64,000 bases of DNA, from contig NZ_JAINFL010000004.1 in NCBI RefSeq assembly GCF_022458895.1, positions 62,001-126,000 of the forward strand, written 5' to 3'. Positions 9,210-20,274 of this stretch are shown one piece after another; positions within the stretch are counted from its first letter, which is position 1; each line of letters opens with the position of its first letter. The DNA comes from Roseihalotalea indica (GTDB lineage: Bacteria; Bacteroidota; Bacteroidia; Cytophagales; Cyclobacteriaceae). Below the pieces are notes generated by a model, which saw nothing but the letters and a program-made list of their open reading frames with translations, was not told the origin of the DNA and made no database searches. The position numbers and the translations under genes were made by a program.

Positions 9210-10457
9210 ATGCCTCGTATGATTACAATTTTGCTATTCGCCGCTATTTTCGTCCTTTTAGACTGGTATGCCTTTCAGGCTATTAAAGCTGTGATGGATG
9301 ATTTTTCACCTGCTGTTCGTAGACCGGTCTATATAATATACTGGATCGTAAGTTTTATAGCTTTGGGAGGATTCATCTTTTATAACGCCGGTGGGAAGGA
9401 TGCTCTCTCGGAAGGTTGGCGCACATTTCTGTTTGGCTGGATTTTCGTTAATTATGCCTCTAAGTTCTTCGGAAGTTTTGTGCTGATTATAGATGATATT
9501 ATTCGCATGGGGCAATGGACCTATCAGCAGTTTTCGCCAGCAGTAGTAGATAAAGGTAATGAGGAAGGAATTAGCCGGTCTGAATTTCTGGCAACGGCTT
9601 CTGTGGTAGCCACTGTGGTGCCGGCGATTGGTTTTAGCTATGGTATTGCTTCGGTAGCTCACGATTACCGAATTCATCGTTTGCAAGTTCCCATTCCCAA
9701 TCTTCCAAAGTCATTAGAAGGAATTCGGATCGCTCAGTTATCGGACATTCATTCAGGTAGCTTTTTCAATCGTACGGCCGTAATGCACGGGGTAGAAATG
9801 GTTTTGGCTGAAAAACCCGATCTTATTTTCTTTACGGGCGATTTGGTAAACAACCGAGCTTCTGAGATGGAGGATTATCTACCAGTATTTAAAAATATTA
9901 AGGCACCTTTAGGTGTATACTCTGTCTTAGGCAATCATGATTATGGGGATTATGCCTCCTGGCCTTCCCAGCAAGCCAAGCAGAAAAACCTCCAAATGGT
10001 GAAGGAGGCTCATGCCATGATGAACTGGAACCTACTGTTGGATAAAAATGAAATTCTAAAAATTGATAACAGTAATTTGGCCATTATCGGAGTTGAGAAT
10101 TGGGGCACGGGTGGATTCGCTCAATACGGACATCTTGACCGGGCCTATCAGGGAGCGCAAGATGCCGATACACGTATTCTTCTATCCCATGATCCCAGCC
10201 ACTGGGATGCTCAGGTTCGCCCTGACCACCCCGATATTGAGTTAACCCTCTCGGGACACACCCATGGTGGGCAGGTAGGAATAGAGTGGGGGAGCTTACG
10301 ATGGAGCTTTGTCCAATACCGATATAAACAGTGGGCCGGAATGTATCAGGAAGGACACCAGAAGCTTTATGTAAATCGGGGGTATGGTTATATTGGCTAT
10401 CCAGGTCGGCTAGGTATCCGACCTGAAATTACTCTATTAGAATTAGTCCAGGCTTAG
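9210..10457 (+). CDS. Membrane-anchored metallophosphoesterase (YkuE-like)
   Basis: A calcineurin-like phosphoesterase of about 415 residues. N-terminal hydrophobic segments (ITILLFAAIFVLLDWYAFQ, YWIVSFIALGGFIFY and a third near residue 80) anchor it in the inner membrane. The catalytic domain has the full metal-binding set: QLSDIHSG, FFTGDLVNN, VLGNHDY, LLSHDPSHWD and LSGHTHGGQ. Relatives such as YkuE act as membrane-proximal phosphodiesterases; the substrate cannot be told here. I use ATG 9210 (ATG 9219 also possible) rather than ATG 9189, which sits in the upstream terminator. Its stop overlaps the converging dnaA stop by 4 bp. Confidence 0.9.
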   Translation: MPRMITILLFAAIFVLLDWYAFQAIKAVMDDFSPAVRRPVYIIYWIVSFIALGGFIFYNAGGKDALSEGWRTFLFGWIFVNYASKFFGSFVLIIDDIIRMGQWTYQQFSPAVVDKGNEEGISRSEFLATASVVATVVPAIGFSYGIASVAHDYRIHRLQVPIPNLPKSLEGIRIAQLSDIHSGSFFNRTAVMHGVEMVLAEKPDLIFFTGDLVNNRASEMEDYLPVFKNIKAPLGVYSVLGNHDYGDYASWPSQQAKQKNLQMVKEAHAMMNWNLLLDKNEILKIDNSNLAIIGVENWGTGGFAQYGHLDRAYQGAQDADTRILLSHDPSHWDAQVRPDHPDIELTLSGHTHGGQVGIEWGSLRWSFVQYRYKQWAGMYQEGHQKLYVNRGYGYIGYPGRLGIRPEITLLELVQA

Positions 10458-11914
10458 CGGAAAGATTTTTTGCCCTGAAGCTGGTTCTGAATGTCTTTAA
10501 TTTCTGAGGAAAATTCACTACTGGATTTCATTTGCTCCTGCACCGAGCGGCACGAATGAATAACTGTGGCATGGTCGCGGCCGCCGTAGTGGTATCCAAT
10601 GGCTTTTAAAGAATGTTTTGTGTATTCCTTAGAGAGATACATGGCTATCTGGCGAGGAACCACTACTTCCTTTTTCCGAGTTTTCGATTTCAGATCACTA
10701 ACAGTAATGTTGTAGTAACGAGCTACCGTTTTAATAATCATCTCAATGTCAACTTCCGGTACATTGTTATGCACAATGTTTTTTAGTATTTGCTTTGCCA
10801 GGCTAAGCGAGATTTCCTGCTTATCCAGCGAAGCATGAGCCATTAACGAAATCAAGATTCCTTCTAGCTCCCGAATATTAGTATCAACATTGTAGGCTAA
10901 ATACTCAATAACTTCATAAGGCAGGCTAACACCTTCGGCCTGAAGTTTTCGCTCAATAATAGCGATACGTGTTTCAAAATCAGGCGTTTGCAAATCAGCA
11001 GTAAGTCCCCACTTAAATCGAGAAAGAAGTCGCTCGGTTAATCCGTGCAAGTCTCGAGGCGGGCAGTCACTAGTCATAATGATTTGCTTACCAGACTGTT
11101 GCAGGTGATTGAAGATGTGGAAGAAAATTTCCTGAGTTTTCTCTTTACCGGATAGGAACTGAACATCATCCAGAATCAAAGCTTCAACTTGAAGATAGAA
11201 ATTGGTAAACTTCTGTACATTGTTATTCTTCAATGCTTCAATAAACTGGCTAGTAAACTTTTCCGAAGAAACGTATACAACAAACTTACCTCCCTGTTGC
11301 CGTTTAATCTCGTTTCCAATGGCCTGAACCAAGTGCGTTTTTCCCAGACCCACACCCCCGTAAATCATTAATGGGTTAAATGAGGTGCTTCCGGGATTCT
11401 GCGCTACAGCATAACCAGCTGAGCGAGCCAACCGATTGCAATCTCCTTCAATATAAGTATCAAAGCTATACTTATCATTAAGATGAGTCTCAATCTTAAG
11501 ATCATTAATATCCGGAAAAGAAAAAGGGCCTTTGTAGTCAGAAGGTGGCTGCTGCTGATACCGAGATTTTCTTTGAGTCGGTTCTTTTTTGTTAGCAGTG
11601 GGTAAGTTAATAGCTAAAGGTTTATTCTTACGGTCACCATTATCAACCACCACTGAATATTCTAGCTGTCCATCTAGCCCTATCTCAGCATCAATTGCTT
11701 TTCGCAGTACATATACAAAGTGCTCCTCCAACCATTCGTAGAAGAACTGGCTAGGTACTTGTATTGTCAGTGTCTTATTAACATATCGCAGAGGTTTGAT
11801 GGGCGCAAACCATGTGTTGAAAGTTTGCTCACCCACGTGTTCGCGAATGGTTTTAAGACAATTATTCCATACAGTAACCTGATCTTCTTGCATCAGTACA
11901 AGGTTAGGGCTCAT
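10454..11914 (-). CDS. dnaA: Chromosomal replication initiator protein DnaA
   Basis: Complete DnaA of about 486 residues. Domain I begins VWNNCLKTIREHVGEQTFNT; a variable linker (residues about 95-135) follows; the AAA+ domain has Walker A (GGVGLGKTHL), Walker B (ALILDDVQFL) and sensor regions; domain IV ends with the DnaA-box recognition signature GGRDHATVIHSCRS. Alternative starts are a GTG two codons upstream (11920) and an ATG seven codons downstream (11893). No dnaN or recF follows, which is usual in Bacteroidota. It binds DnaA boxes, melts the origin and loads the helicase; the 5' flank holds only weak candidate boxes. Confidence 0.98.
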   Translation of the reverse strand: MSPNLVLMQEDQVTVWNNCLKTIREHVGEQTFNTWFAPIKPLRYVNKTLTIQVPSQFFYEWLEEHFVYVLRKAIDAEIGLDGQLEYSVVVDNGDRKNKPLAINLPTANKKEPTQRKSRYQQQPPSDYKGPFSFPDINDLKIETHLNDKYSFDTYIEGDCNRLARSAGYAVAQNPGSTSFNPLMIYGGVGLGKTHLVQAIGNEIKRQQGGKFVVYVSSEKFTSQFIEALKNNNVQKFTNFYLQVEALILDDVQFLSGKEKTQEIFFHIFNHLQQSGKQIIMTSDCPPRDLHGLTERLLSRFKWGLTADLQTPDFETRIAIIERKLQAEGVSLPYEVIEYLAYNVDTNIRELEGILISLMAHASLDKQEISLSLAKQILKNIVHNNVPEVDIEMIIKTVARYYNITVSDLKSKTRKKEVVVPRQIAMYLSKEYTKHSLKAIGYHYGGRDHATVIHSCRSVQEQMKSSSEFSSEIKDIQNQLQGKKSFR

Positions 11915-12494
11915 AAGCACAAAGCTTTTTTTAGCAATTAGTCTGCCACGATAATATAATGATCAAACTACAAATTAACATGTGTAGAGCGAGGATTAAT
12001 TTGCAGGGGAGAGTAAATTTTACAAAAAATTAATAAATAAAAAAATGAGCGAAATCTTGACTAGAAATTTTATTAGAGAAGTGCAAATCAGGTGATCTTC
12101 CCATTTACGAAATAAATCCTCAATTAGATTTAAGTGGTAGGTTAGGGTGTTCGTGGTAATTAGCTTGATGTCAATTTATTAGGCCTGAAAATTCACTTTT
12201 TTCCTGTTGGCTCATTGCAAAAGGTGAACTCTCTCTGAATAATCATATCCTAAAAATCTGAAAATTTTTCACCCCTTTTTTTAGCAAATTTATTAGTTGA
12301 ATATTAAATCGTTTTTTCTATATTCTTGAGTTTAAAAAGCTATTCAATCGCCTGAAAATTCTTAACAATTTGATAACCTTTGACTTAGTGACTGTTACAC
12401 TTTTTCAGAGATTAAATAAACCCTTATTGTTAACAACTTCGTTGTAAATTTTTACACTATTTAGATATGTAAAGTACTAATACAGCAAAAAAAT
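11915..12494. other. Long AT-rich region upstream of dnaA (possible oriC, unproven)
   Basis: About 580 bp without a gene, between divergent dnaA and mutA. It must contain both promoters. Three same-strand sequences approach the DnaA box TTWTNCACA: TTTTTCACC (12265-12273, 8 of 9), TGTTACACT (12393-12401, 7 of 9) and TTTTACACT (12450-12458, 8 of 9), among AT-rich tracts. Such matches are expected by chance in AT-rich DNA and none is perfect, so the origin call is tentative. Confidence 0.25.
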
Positions 12495-14210
12495 ATGTTT
12501 GAAAATTTTTCAACGCAATCTCGGACTGACTGGATTCAAAAGGCAAATCAGGAAACGAAGCAGATTGAAGCTGTTTCCTTTCCTTTTACTTTTCAGTTGG
12601 ATGAAATAACTCTTCAATCAATCAATACCACCGAAGATTCCTCCCCAACACCTACCGCCGAATACCACTTACCCATTGATTGGAAAAAGCCCCGCATCAG
12701 TGTTTTAATTTCCGGCATTGCTGAGGCTGATATGAAAGGCATGTTGCAGTCGGCTATTAAACAGGGGGCTCAAGATGTGTTCATTGAAGATGCTTCAGCC
12801 AGGTATAGCACCGCTTTGATTGATGCTGCTGCTTCGCTTCACTCAATCGCTTTGCAACTATCATCAGACGAGGCAAATGAATTACAATTTTTAACCAATT
12901 TGTTGAAAGAGGAGCGCGCGCCTGCAACTACTATATATATAGGTACAAATTCAATTCCTGAAACAGAAAATAAACCCCTAATTAACCCTGATCCGGCACT
13001 TTCCCTTATGAAGGCAGTCAGTGGTGCATCACAAATCCGTGCTTTGGGAATAAGGGGGGATAGCTTTACAAATGCCGGTGCAACAGCGGTTCAGGAGCTC
13101 GCCTTCACATTAAGTTATTTGGTGGGCTACTGGGATAACTTATCCGACCGGGGAGTATCTATCGAGGAGCTGATTCACCATACGGAAGTAGCCTTGGGTA
13201 TGGGTGATGACTTTTATACCGATCTTGCTAAGTTCCGGGCCATGCGTACTCTTCTTCATTATATATTGGATGCCTATCAAATAAAGAATCCCAACCCCTA
13301 TCTTATTCCACTTCGTGCAATCAGTAGCACGATCAACAAAACCTTATACGACCCGGACGGTAACATCTTACGCAATACAACCGAAGCACTCGCTGCTACT
13401 CTAGGTGGGGCTCAGTACGTCACTCTTCGCCCTCATGATCTGCGGTTTAAACCCGCGAGTGTTTTTGGACAACGCATGGCACTGAACATTCAGCATTTGC
13501 TTCAAGACGAAGCGCACGTGCATCGAGTCCACAACCCTGCAGAAGGTTCTTTCTTCCTGGAAAACATAACCCAACAGCTTATCGAAAAAAGTTGGCAACT
13601 ATTTCTGGAAATTGAAGCAGATGGAGGATTAGTGCCGTGGCAGGCTAGTGGCAAGCTTAACTCAAAAATCGCTGAAAACAAGGCTTTGACACAGAAACTG
13701 GTAGCCGAACAAAAAAAAGTACTCATTGGAATAAATCGCTATATCAACCCTGATCAGATAATCGATCAAGAAGCAGTAGCTCATAAACCATCTTATCGGG
13801 CAGAGCAACTGAGACTAAAGATAGACCAGTTACCTGTTGGACAAAAACCCGCTTTTACTTTGGTGAAGCCTTTAGTTATTCATAACATATCTCAAGTTAG
13901 TTTAAGAATAACTTTTGTTACTGATGCGCTAAATTCGCTGGGAATTCCCGTAAATGATGTCGCGGATAGTACAGGCTTGGTTATCAATTCTTCTTCCTCT
14001 GCAACTATTGTATTTTGTGCCGATGATCACTGGTATCAGGAAAATTTGGAACGGGAGCTCAGCAAAAATAGCACTGCTGAAAAAACAATAGTCGCTGTAG
14101 GACAATCGCCTCTACTGGAAAGACTAAGCGCAGAAGGGGTATTAACATTCTTGCTTCACCCCCAAGCTGACTTATCAGATTTATATAATCTTGTAGAATC
14201 AATGTTATAA
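12495..14210 (+). CDS. mutA: Methylmalonyl-CoA mutase small subunit
   Basis: Small (beta) subunit of the heterodimeric mutase interconverting succinyl-CoA and (R)-methylmalonyl-CoA, 571 residues. It has the mutase TIM-barrel half with conserved blocks (IRALGIRGDSFTNAGATAVQ, FYTDLAKFRAMRTLLHYI, AEGSFFLENITQQLIEKSW). The C-terminal region has a flavodoxin-like fold pattern but lacks the DxHxxG cobalamin-binding motif present in the large subunit, as expected for the non-catalytic partner. It is followed 139 bp later by the large-subunit gene, with a GGAGG/CCTCC hairpin in the gap. No cobalamin riboswitch is recognisable upstream. Confidence 0.95.
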   Translation: MFENFSTQSRTDWIQKANQETKQIEAVSFPFTFQLDEITLQSINTTEDSSPTPTAEYHLPIDWKKPRISVLISGIAEADMKGMLQSAIKQGAQDVFIEDASARYSTALIDAAASLHSIALQLSSDEANELQFLTNLLKEERAPATTIYIGTNSIPETENKPLINPDPALSLMKAVSGASQIRALGIRGDSFTNAGATAVQELAFTLSYLVGYWDNLSDRGVSIEELIHHTEVALGMGDDFYTDLAKFRAMRTLLHYILDAYQIKNPNPYLIPLRAISSTINKTLYDPDGNILRNTTEALAATLGGAQYVTLRPHDLRFKPASVFGQRMALNIQHLLQDEAHVHRVHNPAEGSFFLENITQQLIEKSWQLFLEIEADGGLVPWQASGKLNSKIAENKALTQKLVAEQKKVLIGINRYINPDQIIDQEAVAHKPSYRAEQLRLKIDQLPVGQKPAFTLVKPLVIHNISQVSLRITFVTDALNSLGIPVNDVADSTGLVINSSSSATIVFCADDHWYQENLERELSKNSTAEKTIVAVGQSPLLERLSAEGVLTFLLHPQADLSDLYNLVESML

Positions 14211-14271
14211 TTGAATTTATTCCGATTATCATGTGTAAGAGCAATTTCTATAAAAAATAGTATAAGCGTGT

Positions 14272-14307
14272 GCGGGAGGCTGGGGGTATCTCAGCACGGC
14301 CTCCTGC
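14272..14307. repeat. Intergenic GGAGG/CCTCC hairpin, copy A
   Basis: GCGGGAGGC (14272-14280) pairs with GCCTCCTGC (14299-14307) with one G-U, loop 18 nt, in the mutA-mutB gap. No T-tract follows, so it is not a normal terminator. Similar hairpins occur at 32167, 38114 and 42029. Confidence 0.55.
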
Positions 14308-14349
14308 TTCTGATCGCGTCTTTAAAAGAAACTCCGAATAATATCTACT

Positions 14350-16485
14350 ATGAAGCCTGATTTTTCTGCCTATCATACGAAAGTCAAAACAGTTCGTCCC
14401 CAACTCGAAGCAGAGAAAGATTGGCTGTCACCGGAGGGCATTCCAGTCAAACCTTCCTACACTCAGGCTGATGTATCATCTGCAGCACATCTAAATTTCG
14501 GAGCTGGCGTACCGCCTTTTTTACGTGGGCCTTATGCATCCATGTATGTTACCAAACCCTGGACAATCCGGCAATACGCTGGTTTTTCTACCGCTACCGA
14601 GTCTAATGCGTTTTATCGTAGAAACTTAGCGGCTGGCCAACGGGGCTTATCCGTAGCTTTTGATCTGCCCACACACCGGGGGTATGATTCAGATCATCCA
14701 CGGGTAAAGGGGGATGTAGGAAAAGCGGGGGTTGCAATTGATACAGTGGAGGATATGAAAATCCTGTTTGATCAAATTCCTCTGGATAAAATGTCGGTGT
14801 CCATGACCATGAATGGGGCGGTGATTCCGGTCATGGCGTTTTATATTGTAGCCGCTGAAGAGCAGGGAGTGAAACCCGAGCAGTTGAAAGGGACTATTCA
14901 GAATGATATTTTGAAGGAGTTTATGGTGCGGAATACCTATATCTATCCGCCAACACCGTCTCTTAAAATCATTTCTGATATCTTCGCATACACCGCTCAG
15001 CATATGCCGAAATTTAACTCTATCAGCGTGAGCGGATACCATATGCACGAAGCTGGCGCTCCTGCAGATCTGGAGTTAGCCTATACGCTGGCCGATGGGC
15101 TGGAATATGTGCAAACCGGACTGAGAGCCGGATTATCTATTGATGACTTCGCACCGCGCATTTCATTCTTCTGGGGTATCGGTATGAATTTCTTTATGGA
15201 GATTGCCAAACTCCGAGCGGGGCGGCTTCTCTGGGCTGAGCTTATTAGCAGCTTCAATCCTCAAAACCCGAAGTCTATGGCATTGCGAACCCATTGCCAA
15301 ACATCCGGCTATAGTCTAACCGAGCAGGACCCTTTCAACAATGTGGCGCGGACCTGCATTGAAGCACTAGCCGCCGTGTTTGGCGGAACCCAATCGTTGC
15401 ATACCAATTCTCTGGATGAAGCAATTGCGCTACCTACTGATTTTTCAGCCCGAATAGCCCGTAATACCCAGTTATATTTACAAGAAGAACTAACCATTAC
15501 CCCAGTTATAGATCCCTGGGGAGGATCATATTACGTGGAATCACTGACTAATGAGCTGGTTAAGAAGGCCTGGGAACATCTAGAAGAAATTAAATCTTTG
15601 GGTGGTATGGCCAAAGCCATTGAACAAGGAGTGCCTAAATTAAGGATCGAGGAAGCTGCAGCCAAGAAACAAGCCCGGATTGATGCGGGTGAGGAAGTTA
15701 TTGTGGGGGTTAACCGCTTTCAAGTTGAAAAGGCACTAGGCGAAGATTCCGCTTTTGATTTGCGCGAAATTGATAACGAGCAAGTGCGGAAAGAGCAAGT
15801 AGAACGAATAAATCAGGTAAAAGCAGAAAGAGATGCGGGGCAGGTACAAACAACCTTAGAGGCTCTGCAAAGTGCAGCGGTCGATAGTCAGGGTAATTTG
15901 CTGGAATTAGCGGTGAATGCGGCTCGCGCCCGGGCTACATTGGGAGAGATTTCCGAAGCCATGGAGAAAAGTTTCGGTCGGTATCAGGCCACGGTCAGAT
16001 CTGTACAAGGAGTCTATGCTAAAGAAATAGCGATGAATGAAGATTTTCTAAAAGCTCGTAAACTATCCGATCAGTTTGCTGAATTAGACGGCCGGCGCCC
16101 CCGAATTTTAGTGGCCAAAATGGGGCAGGATGGTCATGATCGGGGAGCAAAAGTAATCGCCACCAGTTTTGCCGATCTGGGCTTTGACGTTGACATTGGC
16201 CCTTTATTCCAAACTCCAGAAGAGGTAGCTCGCCAAGCGGCAGAAAATGATGTGCATATTGTCGGTATATCCAGCCTGGCTGGCGCTCATAAAGCACTGG
16301 TGCCGGAATTAATTCAAGAATTGAAGAAAATTGAACGGGATGACATCGGCATTATCGTTGGAGGGGTAATTCCACCGAACGACTATGATTTTTTATATAA
16401 ACATGGCGTTCTGGGAGTATTCGGCCCGGGTACTGTCATCGCTAAAGCTGCCCAGGATATTTTGATAAAATTAATGGCCGAGTGA
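14350..16485 (+). CDS. mutB: Methylmalonyl-CoA mutase large subunit
   Basis: Catalytic, adenosylcobalamin-binding subunit of 711 residues, typical for the family. The TIM-barrel domain carries [37 protein letters not shown] and [20 protein letters not shown]. The C-terminal B12 domain has the base-off cobalamin motif [15 protein letters not shown], with lower-ligand His596, then [14 protein letters not shown] and [15 protein letters not shown]. With MutA it links propionyl-CoA or odd-chain and branched substrates to succinyl-CoA and the TCA cycle. It ends opposite aconitase, with a shared bidirectional terminator between. Confidence 0.98.
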   Translation: MKPDFSAYHTKVKTVRPQLEAEKDWLSPEGIPVKPSYTQADVSSAAHLNFGAGVPPFLRGPYASMYVTKPWTIRQYAGFSTATESNAFYRRNLAAGQRGLSVAFDLPTHRGYDSDHPRVKGDVGKAGVAIDTVEDMKILFDQIPLDKMSVSMTMNGAVIPVMAFYIVAAEEQGVKPEQLKGTIQNDILKEFMVRNTYIYPPTPSLKIISDIFAYTAQHMPKFNSISVSGYHMHEAGAPADLELAYTLADGLEYVQTGLRAGLSIDDFAPRISFFWGIGMNFFMEIAKLRAGRLLWAELISSFNPQNPKSMALRTHCQTSGYSLTEQDPFNNVARTCIEALAAVFGGTQSLHTNSLDEAIALPTDFSARIARNTQLYLQEELTITPVIDPWGGSYYVESLTNELVKKAWEHLEEIKSLGGMAKAIEQGVPKLRIEEAAAKKQARIDAGEEVIVGVNRFQVEKALGEDSAFDLREIDNEQVRKEQVERINQVKAERDAGQVQTTLEALQSAAVDSQGNLLELAVNAARARATLGEISEAMEKSFGRYQATVRSVQGVYAKEIAMNEDFLKARKLSDQFAELDGRRPRILVAKMGQDGHDRGAKVIATSFADLGFDVDIGPLFQTPEEVARQAAENDVHIVGISSLAGAHKALVPELIQELKKIERDDIGIIVGGVIPPNDYDFLYKHGVLGVFGPGTVIAKAAQDILIKLMAE

Positions 16486-16546
16486 TCTGCACCATTAGCT
16501 TAAAATGGGCAAAGAGCTTTCATTTTGCATATTTTGAGCAATAAAA

Positions 16547-16575
16547 AAAGCCGTGGCACTACTGACCACGGCTTT
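16547..16575. terminator. Bidirectional terminator between mutB and aconitase
   Basis: 10-bp stem AAAGCCGTGG (16547-16556) / CCACGGCTTT (16566-16575), loop CACTACTGA, with an A-run before (16543-16549) that serves as the T-tract for the minus-strand gene. Confidence 0.85.
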
Positions 16576-16597
16576 CATTCAGATTATTAAAAGTGAT

Positions 16598-18868
16598 TTA
16601 AGCTTTTCCTTCCAGCTTGCGAATCAAGTTCAACGCTGAGCCACTTCTAAACCACTCTATCTGGTTTTCATTATACGTGTGGTTTGTCTTAACCAGATCT
16701 TCGGTACCATCAGCATGGATGAATTTCAGTGTCACCTGTTTTCCGGGTGCCAGTTGATCTAAATCAACAGTTTCAATGATATCATCTTCCTGCACTTTGT
16801 CATAGTCAGCCGGATCAGCAAAGGTTAGCCCGAGCATTCCCTGCTTTTTAAGGTTAGTTTCGTGGATACGGGCAAATGATTTTACCAGTACGATACGAAC
16901 TCCCAAATGACGAGGCTCCATCGCCGCGTGCTCACGAGATGAACCTTCACCATAGTTATCATCACCCACTACAATGGTTGGGATGCCTTCAGCTTTGTAA
17001 GCCCGGCCTGTTGCCGGTACCTCTCCGTATTCACCGGTAAGCTGATTTTTAACTTTATTGGCTTCTTTATTAAAAGCATTAATGGCACCAATGAAGCAAT
17101 TATTAGAGATGTTATCCAAGTGACCACGGAAACGTAACCAGGGACCCGCCATAGAAATGTGATCCGTAGTACATTTACCAAAAGCTTTTAATAGCAATCG
17201 CATGCCAGTGATGTTTCCACCATCCCAGGGTTTGAATGGAGTGAGGATCTGTAAGCGGTCAGAATCATTTTTAACCACAACATCCAGATGGCTTCCATCT
17301 TCTGCCGGAGCCTGATAGCCCGCATCTTCTACCCCAAAGCCTTTGGGTGGTAGCTCAATTCCCTGAGGTTCATCCAGCATAACATCCTCACCATTCTCGT
17401 TCTTCAGCGTATCCTTCAACGGGTTGAATGACAATGAACCGGCAATAGCCAATGCGGTTGTTAATTCCGGAGAAGTTACAAAAGAGTGAGTGTTGGGGTT
17501 TCCGTCGTTCCGCTTAGCAAAGTTTCGGTTGAAAGACGTAACAATGGTGTTCTTTTTACTTGGATCGTTGCTATGACGAGCCCATTGTCCAATACAAGGG
17601 CCACAAGCATTGGCCAGTACCACGCCGCCCATTTTACCGAATACATCCAGCAAACCATCGCGCTCAGTGGTATATCGTACCTGTTCTGAACCGGGGGTGA
17701 TTGTAAATTCCGATTTGGTCGCTAGTTTTTTGTCTACCGCCTGTTGGGCTATTGACGCCGACCGGGTAATATCCTCGTAAGATGAGTTCGTACATGATCC
17801 GATCAATCCTACTTCAATTTCGTCGGGCCAGCCATGCTCTTTTACTGCTTCAGCTAGCTTAGAAATAGGCCAAGCTAAATCAGGAGTGAACGGTCCATTG
17901 ACATGAGGCTCTAATTCAGACAGGTTGATCTCAATTACCTGATCAAAATATTTCTCAGGATTATCCATCACGTCCTGATCAGCCCGAAGATGCTCTTTTA
18001 CTTTTTCTGCTTCGGCAGCCAGATCAGCCCGGTCAGTAGACTCCAGGTAATCTTTCATTTTGTGAGAGTAATGGAATAGCGAGGTAGTTGCTCCAATCTC
18101 TGCACCCATGTTGCAGATCGTTCCTTTACCAGTACAGGAAATGGCATCCGCACCTTCACCAAAATATTCTACGATAGCCCCGGTACCGCCTTTTACGGTA
18201 AGGATACCCGCTACTTTCAGAATAACGTCTTTAGCCGAGGTCCAGCCACTTAAGCGGCCAGTAAGCTTAACACCAATTTGCTTAGGCATTTTCAGCTCCC
18301 AGGGCATGCCAGCCATTACATCAACGGCATCGGCACCACCTACTCCAATAGCAACCATGCCCAAACCACCAGCGTTCGGGGTATGGGAGTCGGTTCCGAT
18401 CATCATACCACCGGGGAATGCATAGTTCTCGAGAACTACCTGGTGAATAATTCCAGCGCCAGGTTTCCAGAATCCAATACCGTATTTATTTGATACGGAA
18501 GACAGAAAGTCATATACTTCTTTATTTGTAGAAATGGCTTTTTCAAGGTCTTTTACTGCGCCTACTTCAGCCTGAATTAAGTGATCGCAGTGAACGGTTG
18601 AAGGAACCGCCGTACGGTCTTTTCCAGCCTGCATAAATTGAAGTAAGGCCATCTGAGCAGTAGCATCCTGCATGGCTACACGGTCAGGTTTAAAGTCAAC
18701 GTAGGATTTGCCGCGCTCAAATGCCTGGGCAGGAGCGCCTTCGTACAGGTGACTATATAAGATTTTTTCGGCCAGGGTTAATGGACGGCCGACAATTTCT
18801 CTTGCTTTGTTAACGCGGTCACCCAGTTGGGCGTACACGTCTTTAATCATGTCAAGATCAAAAGCCAT
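16598..18868 (-). CDS. acn: Aconitate hydratase
   Basis: TCA-cycle enzyme isomerising citrate to isocitrate, 756 residues, similar in length to the mitochondrial-type aconitases of Bacteroidota and shorter than bacterial AcnA or AcnB. Visible motifs: [20 protein letters not shown] near the N-terminus, the Fe-S cysteines in [12 protein letters not shown] and [12 protein letters not shown], and the swivel-domain segment [20 protein letters not shown]. The gene is monocistronic, convergent with mutB and divergent from an esterase. A CAAAAATA at 18912-18919 (a minus-strand TATTTTTG) lies 43 bp upstream and fits a -7 element. Confidence 0.97.
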   Translation of the reverse strand: MAFDLDMIKDVYAQLGDRVNKAREIVGRPLTLAEKILYSHLYEGAPAQAFERGKSYVDFKPDRVAMQDATAQMALLQFMQAGKDRTAVPSTVHCDHLIQAEVGAVKDLEKAISTNKEVYDFLSSVSNKYGIGFWKPGAGIIHQVVLENYAFPGGMMIGTDSHTPNAGGLGMVAIGVGGADAVDVMAGMPWELKMPKQIGVKLTGRLSGWTSAKDVILKVAGILTVKGGTGAIVEYFGEGADAISCTGKGTICNMGAEIGATTSLFHYSHKMKDYLESTDRADLAAEAEKVKEHLRADQDVMDNPEKYFDQVIEINLSELEPHVNGPFTPDLAWPISKLAEAVKEHGWPDEIEVGLIGSCTNSSYEDITRSASIAQQAVDKKLATKSEFTITPGSEQVRYTTERDGLLDVFGKMGGVVLANACGPCIGQWARHSNDPSKKNTIVTSFNRNFAKRNDGNPNTHSFVTSPELTTALAIAGSLSFNPLKDTLKNENGEDVMLDEPQGIELPPKGFGVEDAGYQAPAEDGSHLDVVVKNDSDRLQILTPFKPWDGGNITGMRLLLKAFGKCTTDHISMAGPWLRFRGHLDNISNNCFIGAINAFNKEANKVKNQLTGEYGEVPATGRAYKAEGIPTIVVGDDNYGEGSSREHAAMEPRHLGVRIVLVKSFARIHETNLKKQGMLGLTFADPADYDKVQEDDIIETVDLDQLAPGKQVTLKFIHADGTEDLVKTNHTYNENQIEWFRSGSALNLIRKLEGKA

Positions 18869-19001
18869 AAGATAACTTTAGTTTGAAGGGTGAAAAAAAA
18901 TGCTAAGGTCGCAAAAATACGGATTGTGCCGAATTTTGGTATAAATGTAACAAACTTGTCCTACATTTATGTTTCTATTATCTGTTATTGACGATGAAAT
19001 A

Positions 19002-19907
19002 ATGACCCTGACTACCCAACGCAGCCTATTTATATTAATTCTAACTTTACTTTCACTGTCAGTTTACGCTCAAGATTCCCAGACTCCACTACCGTTTGAT
19101 ACTACCCAATACGCTCTGAGCGAACTTGCTTATAAAACCACTCCGCAAGCCGAATTGCAATTGCACATCTATCGACCTGAAAAGACATCGGAAGATTCCG
19201 CTTTGCCGGCAATACTGTTTTTCTTTGGGGGTGGATGGGTCGGAGGAACGCACCAGCACTTTGCTCCGCACAGCAAATACCTGGCATCTCGGGGCATGGT
19301 CGCTATCACGGCCGATTATCGGGTAAGAAACCAGCATGGTACATCACCCATCCAGTCCATTCAAGATGCCCGGGACGCGTTGCAGTTTGTAGCTAGCCAT
19401 GCGCAGGAATTAGGCATTGACACGGCCCGTCTGGCTGTGGGAGGTGGGTCAGCTGGCGGGCATCTGGCTCTATGTACCGATTTAATCGACGCATTCGATG
19501 AAGGAAATAAGTATCCTTATCACCCCAAGGCAATGGTATTATTCAACCCGGTGGTCAATACTACTTCGGCTGGCTTCGGCGTAGGACAATTAAAAGCCGA
19601 TTCGGTCAAAGCTTCTCCGGTGCATCATATCAATGCAGAAATGCCGCCCACGCTGGTTTTCCACGGAGAGGCTGATACGACCGTCCCGGTGGAAAATATT
19701 TATGAAATGAAAGAAAAAATGGACTCGCTGGAAGTTGAAGGTGAATTTCATTTTTATCCGGACCAGACCCATGGTTTTTTTAACATCGGGCGGCAGAGAG
19801 GTCATCTCTATTTTTTACAGACGGTTTACGCAATGGACAGGTTCTTGACAAACCACCACTATTTGTCGGGAGAACCGTTTTTTAACCTGCCAATTGCCAA
19901 GCCTTAG
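19002..19907 (+). CDS. Secreted alpha/beta-hydrolase (esterase/lipase, HSL-like)
   Basis: A serine esterase of about 301 residues with an N-terminal signal peptide (MTLTTQRSLFILILTLL...YAQ). ATG 19002 is preferred over ATG 18969, which would put eleven polar residues before the signal. The oxyanion-hole region reads FFFGGGWVGG, the nucleophile elbow is GGGSAGG, the acid is in GEADTTVP and the catalytic His is in PDQTHGFF, a complete triad. Family members hydrolyse short acyl or acetyl esters, often on polysaccharides. It sits between aconitase and the pentonate cluster without a clear operon partner; a role in deacetylating sugars is inference. Confidence 0.85.
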   Translation: MTLTTQRSLFILILTLLSLSVYAQDSQTPLPFDTTQYALSELAYKTTPQAELQLHIYRPEKTSEDSALPAILFFFGGGWVGGTHQHFAPHSKYLASRGMVAITADYRVRNQHGTSPIQSIQDARDALQFVASHAQELGIDTARLAVGGGSAGGHLALCTDLIDAFDEGNKYPYHPKAMVLFNPVVNTTSAGFGVGQLKADSVKASPVHHINAEMPPTLVFHGEADTTVPVENIYEMKEKMDSLEVEGEFHFYPDQTHGFFNIGRQRGHLYFLQTVYAMDRFLTNHHYLSGEPFFNLPIAKP

Positions 19908-20274
19908 TTTGAACCAACCAGTTAAGCACTTTGATACGGTCTGGGGATGAATGTGGATATCTCAAATTTACAAAGGAACTTCATAGGTGTCTTTCACAAG
20001 TTGAATTAAGCTAATGAGCTGAATCTTTTAGTAGGAACCAAACCCACCGCTGATAATCAATAGCTCAATTCAGGTGGCTCAGAAATTCAGCGCCTACTAT
20101 TCCCTAGAACACCACGGATATTCAAAATGGGTGTTGGAATAATATGGGCTGAATGTGGCAATGCGATCCACATTTAGCGAAGATGTGCTAAATGTGGCAC
20201 CACCCCAATCTCCTCCATGCAGGATACTAGATGAAAATTAAAACGCTCAAGCGCAACGGCCACAAATCGTCGGG
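19908..20274. other. Gene-free region with an inverted repeat
   Basis: About 370 bp between the esterase stop and the dehydratase stop. No credible frame. It holds one clear inverted repeat (20168-20197) and scattered AATGTGG words but no T-tract terminator. Confidence 0.5.
20168..20197. repeat. 11-bp perfect inverted repeat
   Basis: CCACATTTAGC (20168-20178) and GCTAAATGTGG (20187-20197), 8-nt loop, 78 bp past the 3' end of the dehydratase gene. Could be a weak terminator or protein-binding site; the sequence does not decide. Confidence 0.5.

Noticed and set aside
12300..12494. Cobalamin riboswitch before the B12-dependent mutase
   Set aside because: No B12-box-like conserved core or extended paired structure recognisable; only AT-rich sequence.
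14272..14307. Hairpin as a mutA transcription terminator
   Set aside because: No T-tract follows, and mutA and mutB need to be made together.
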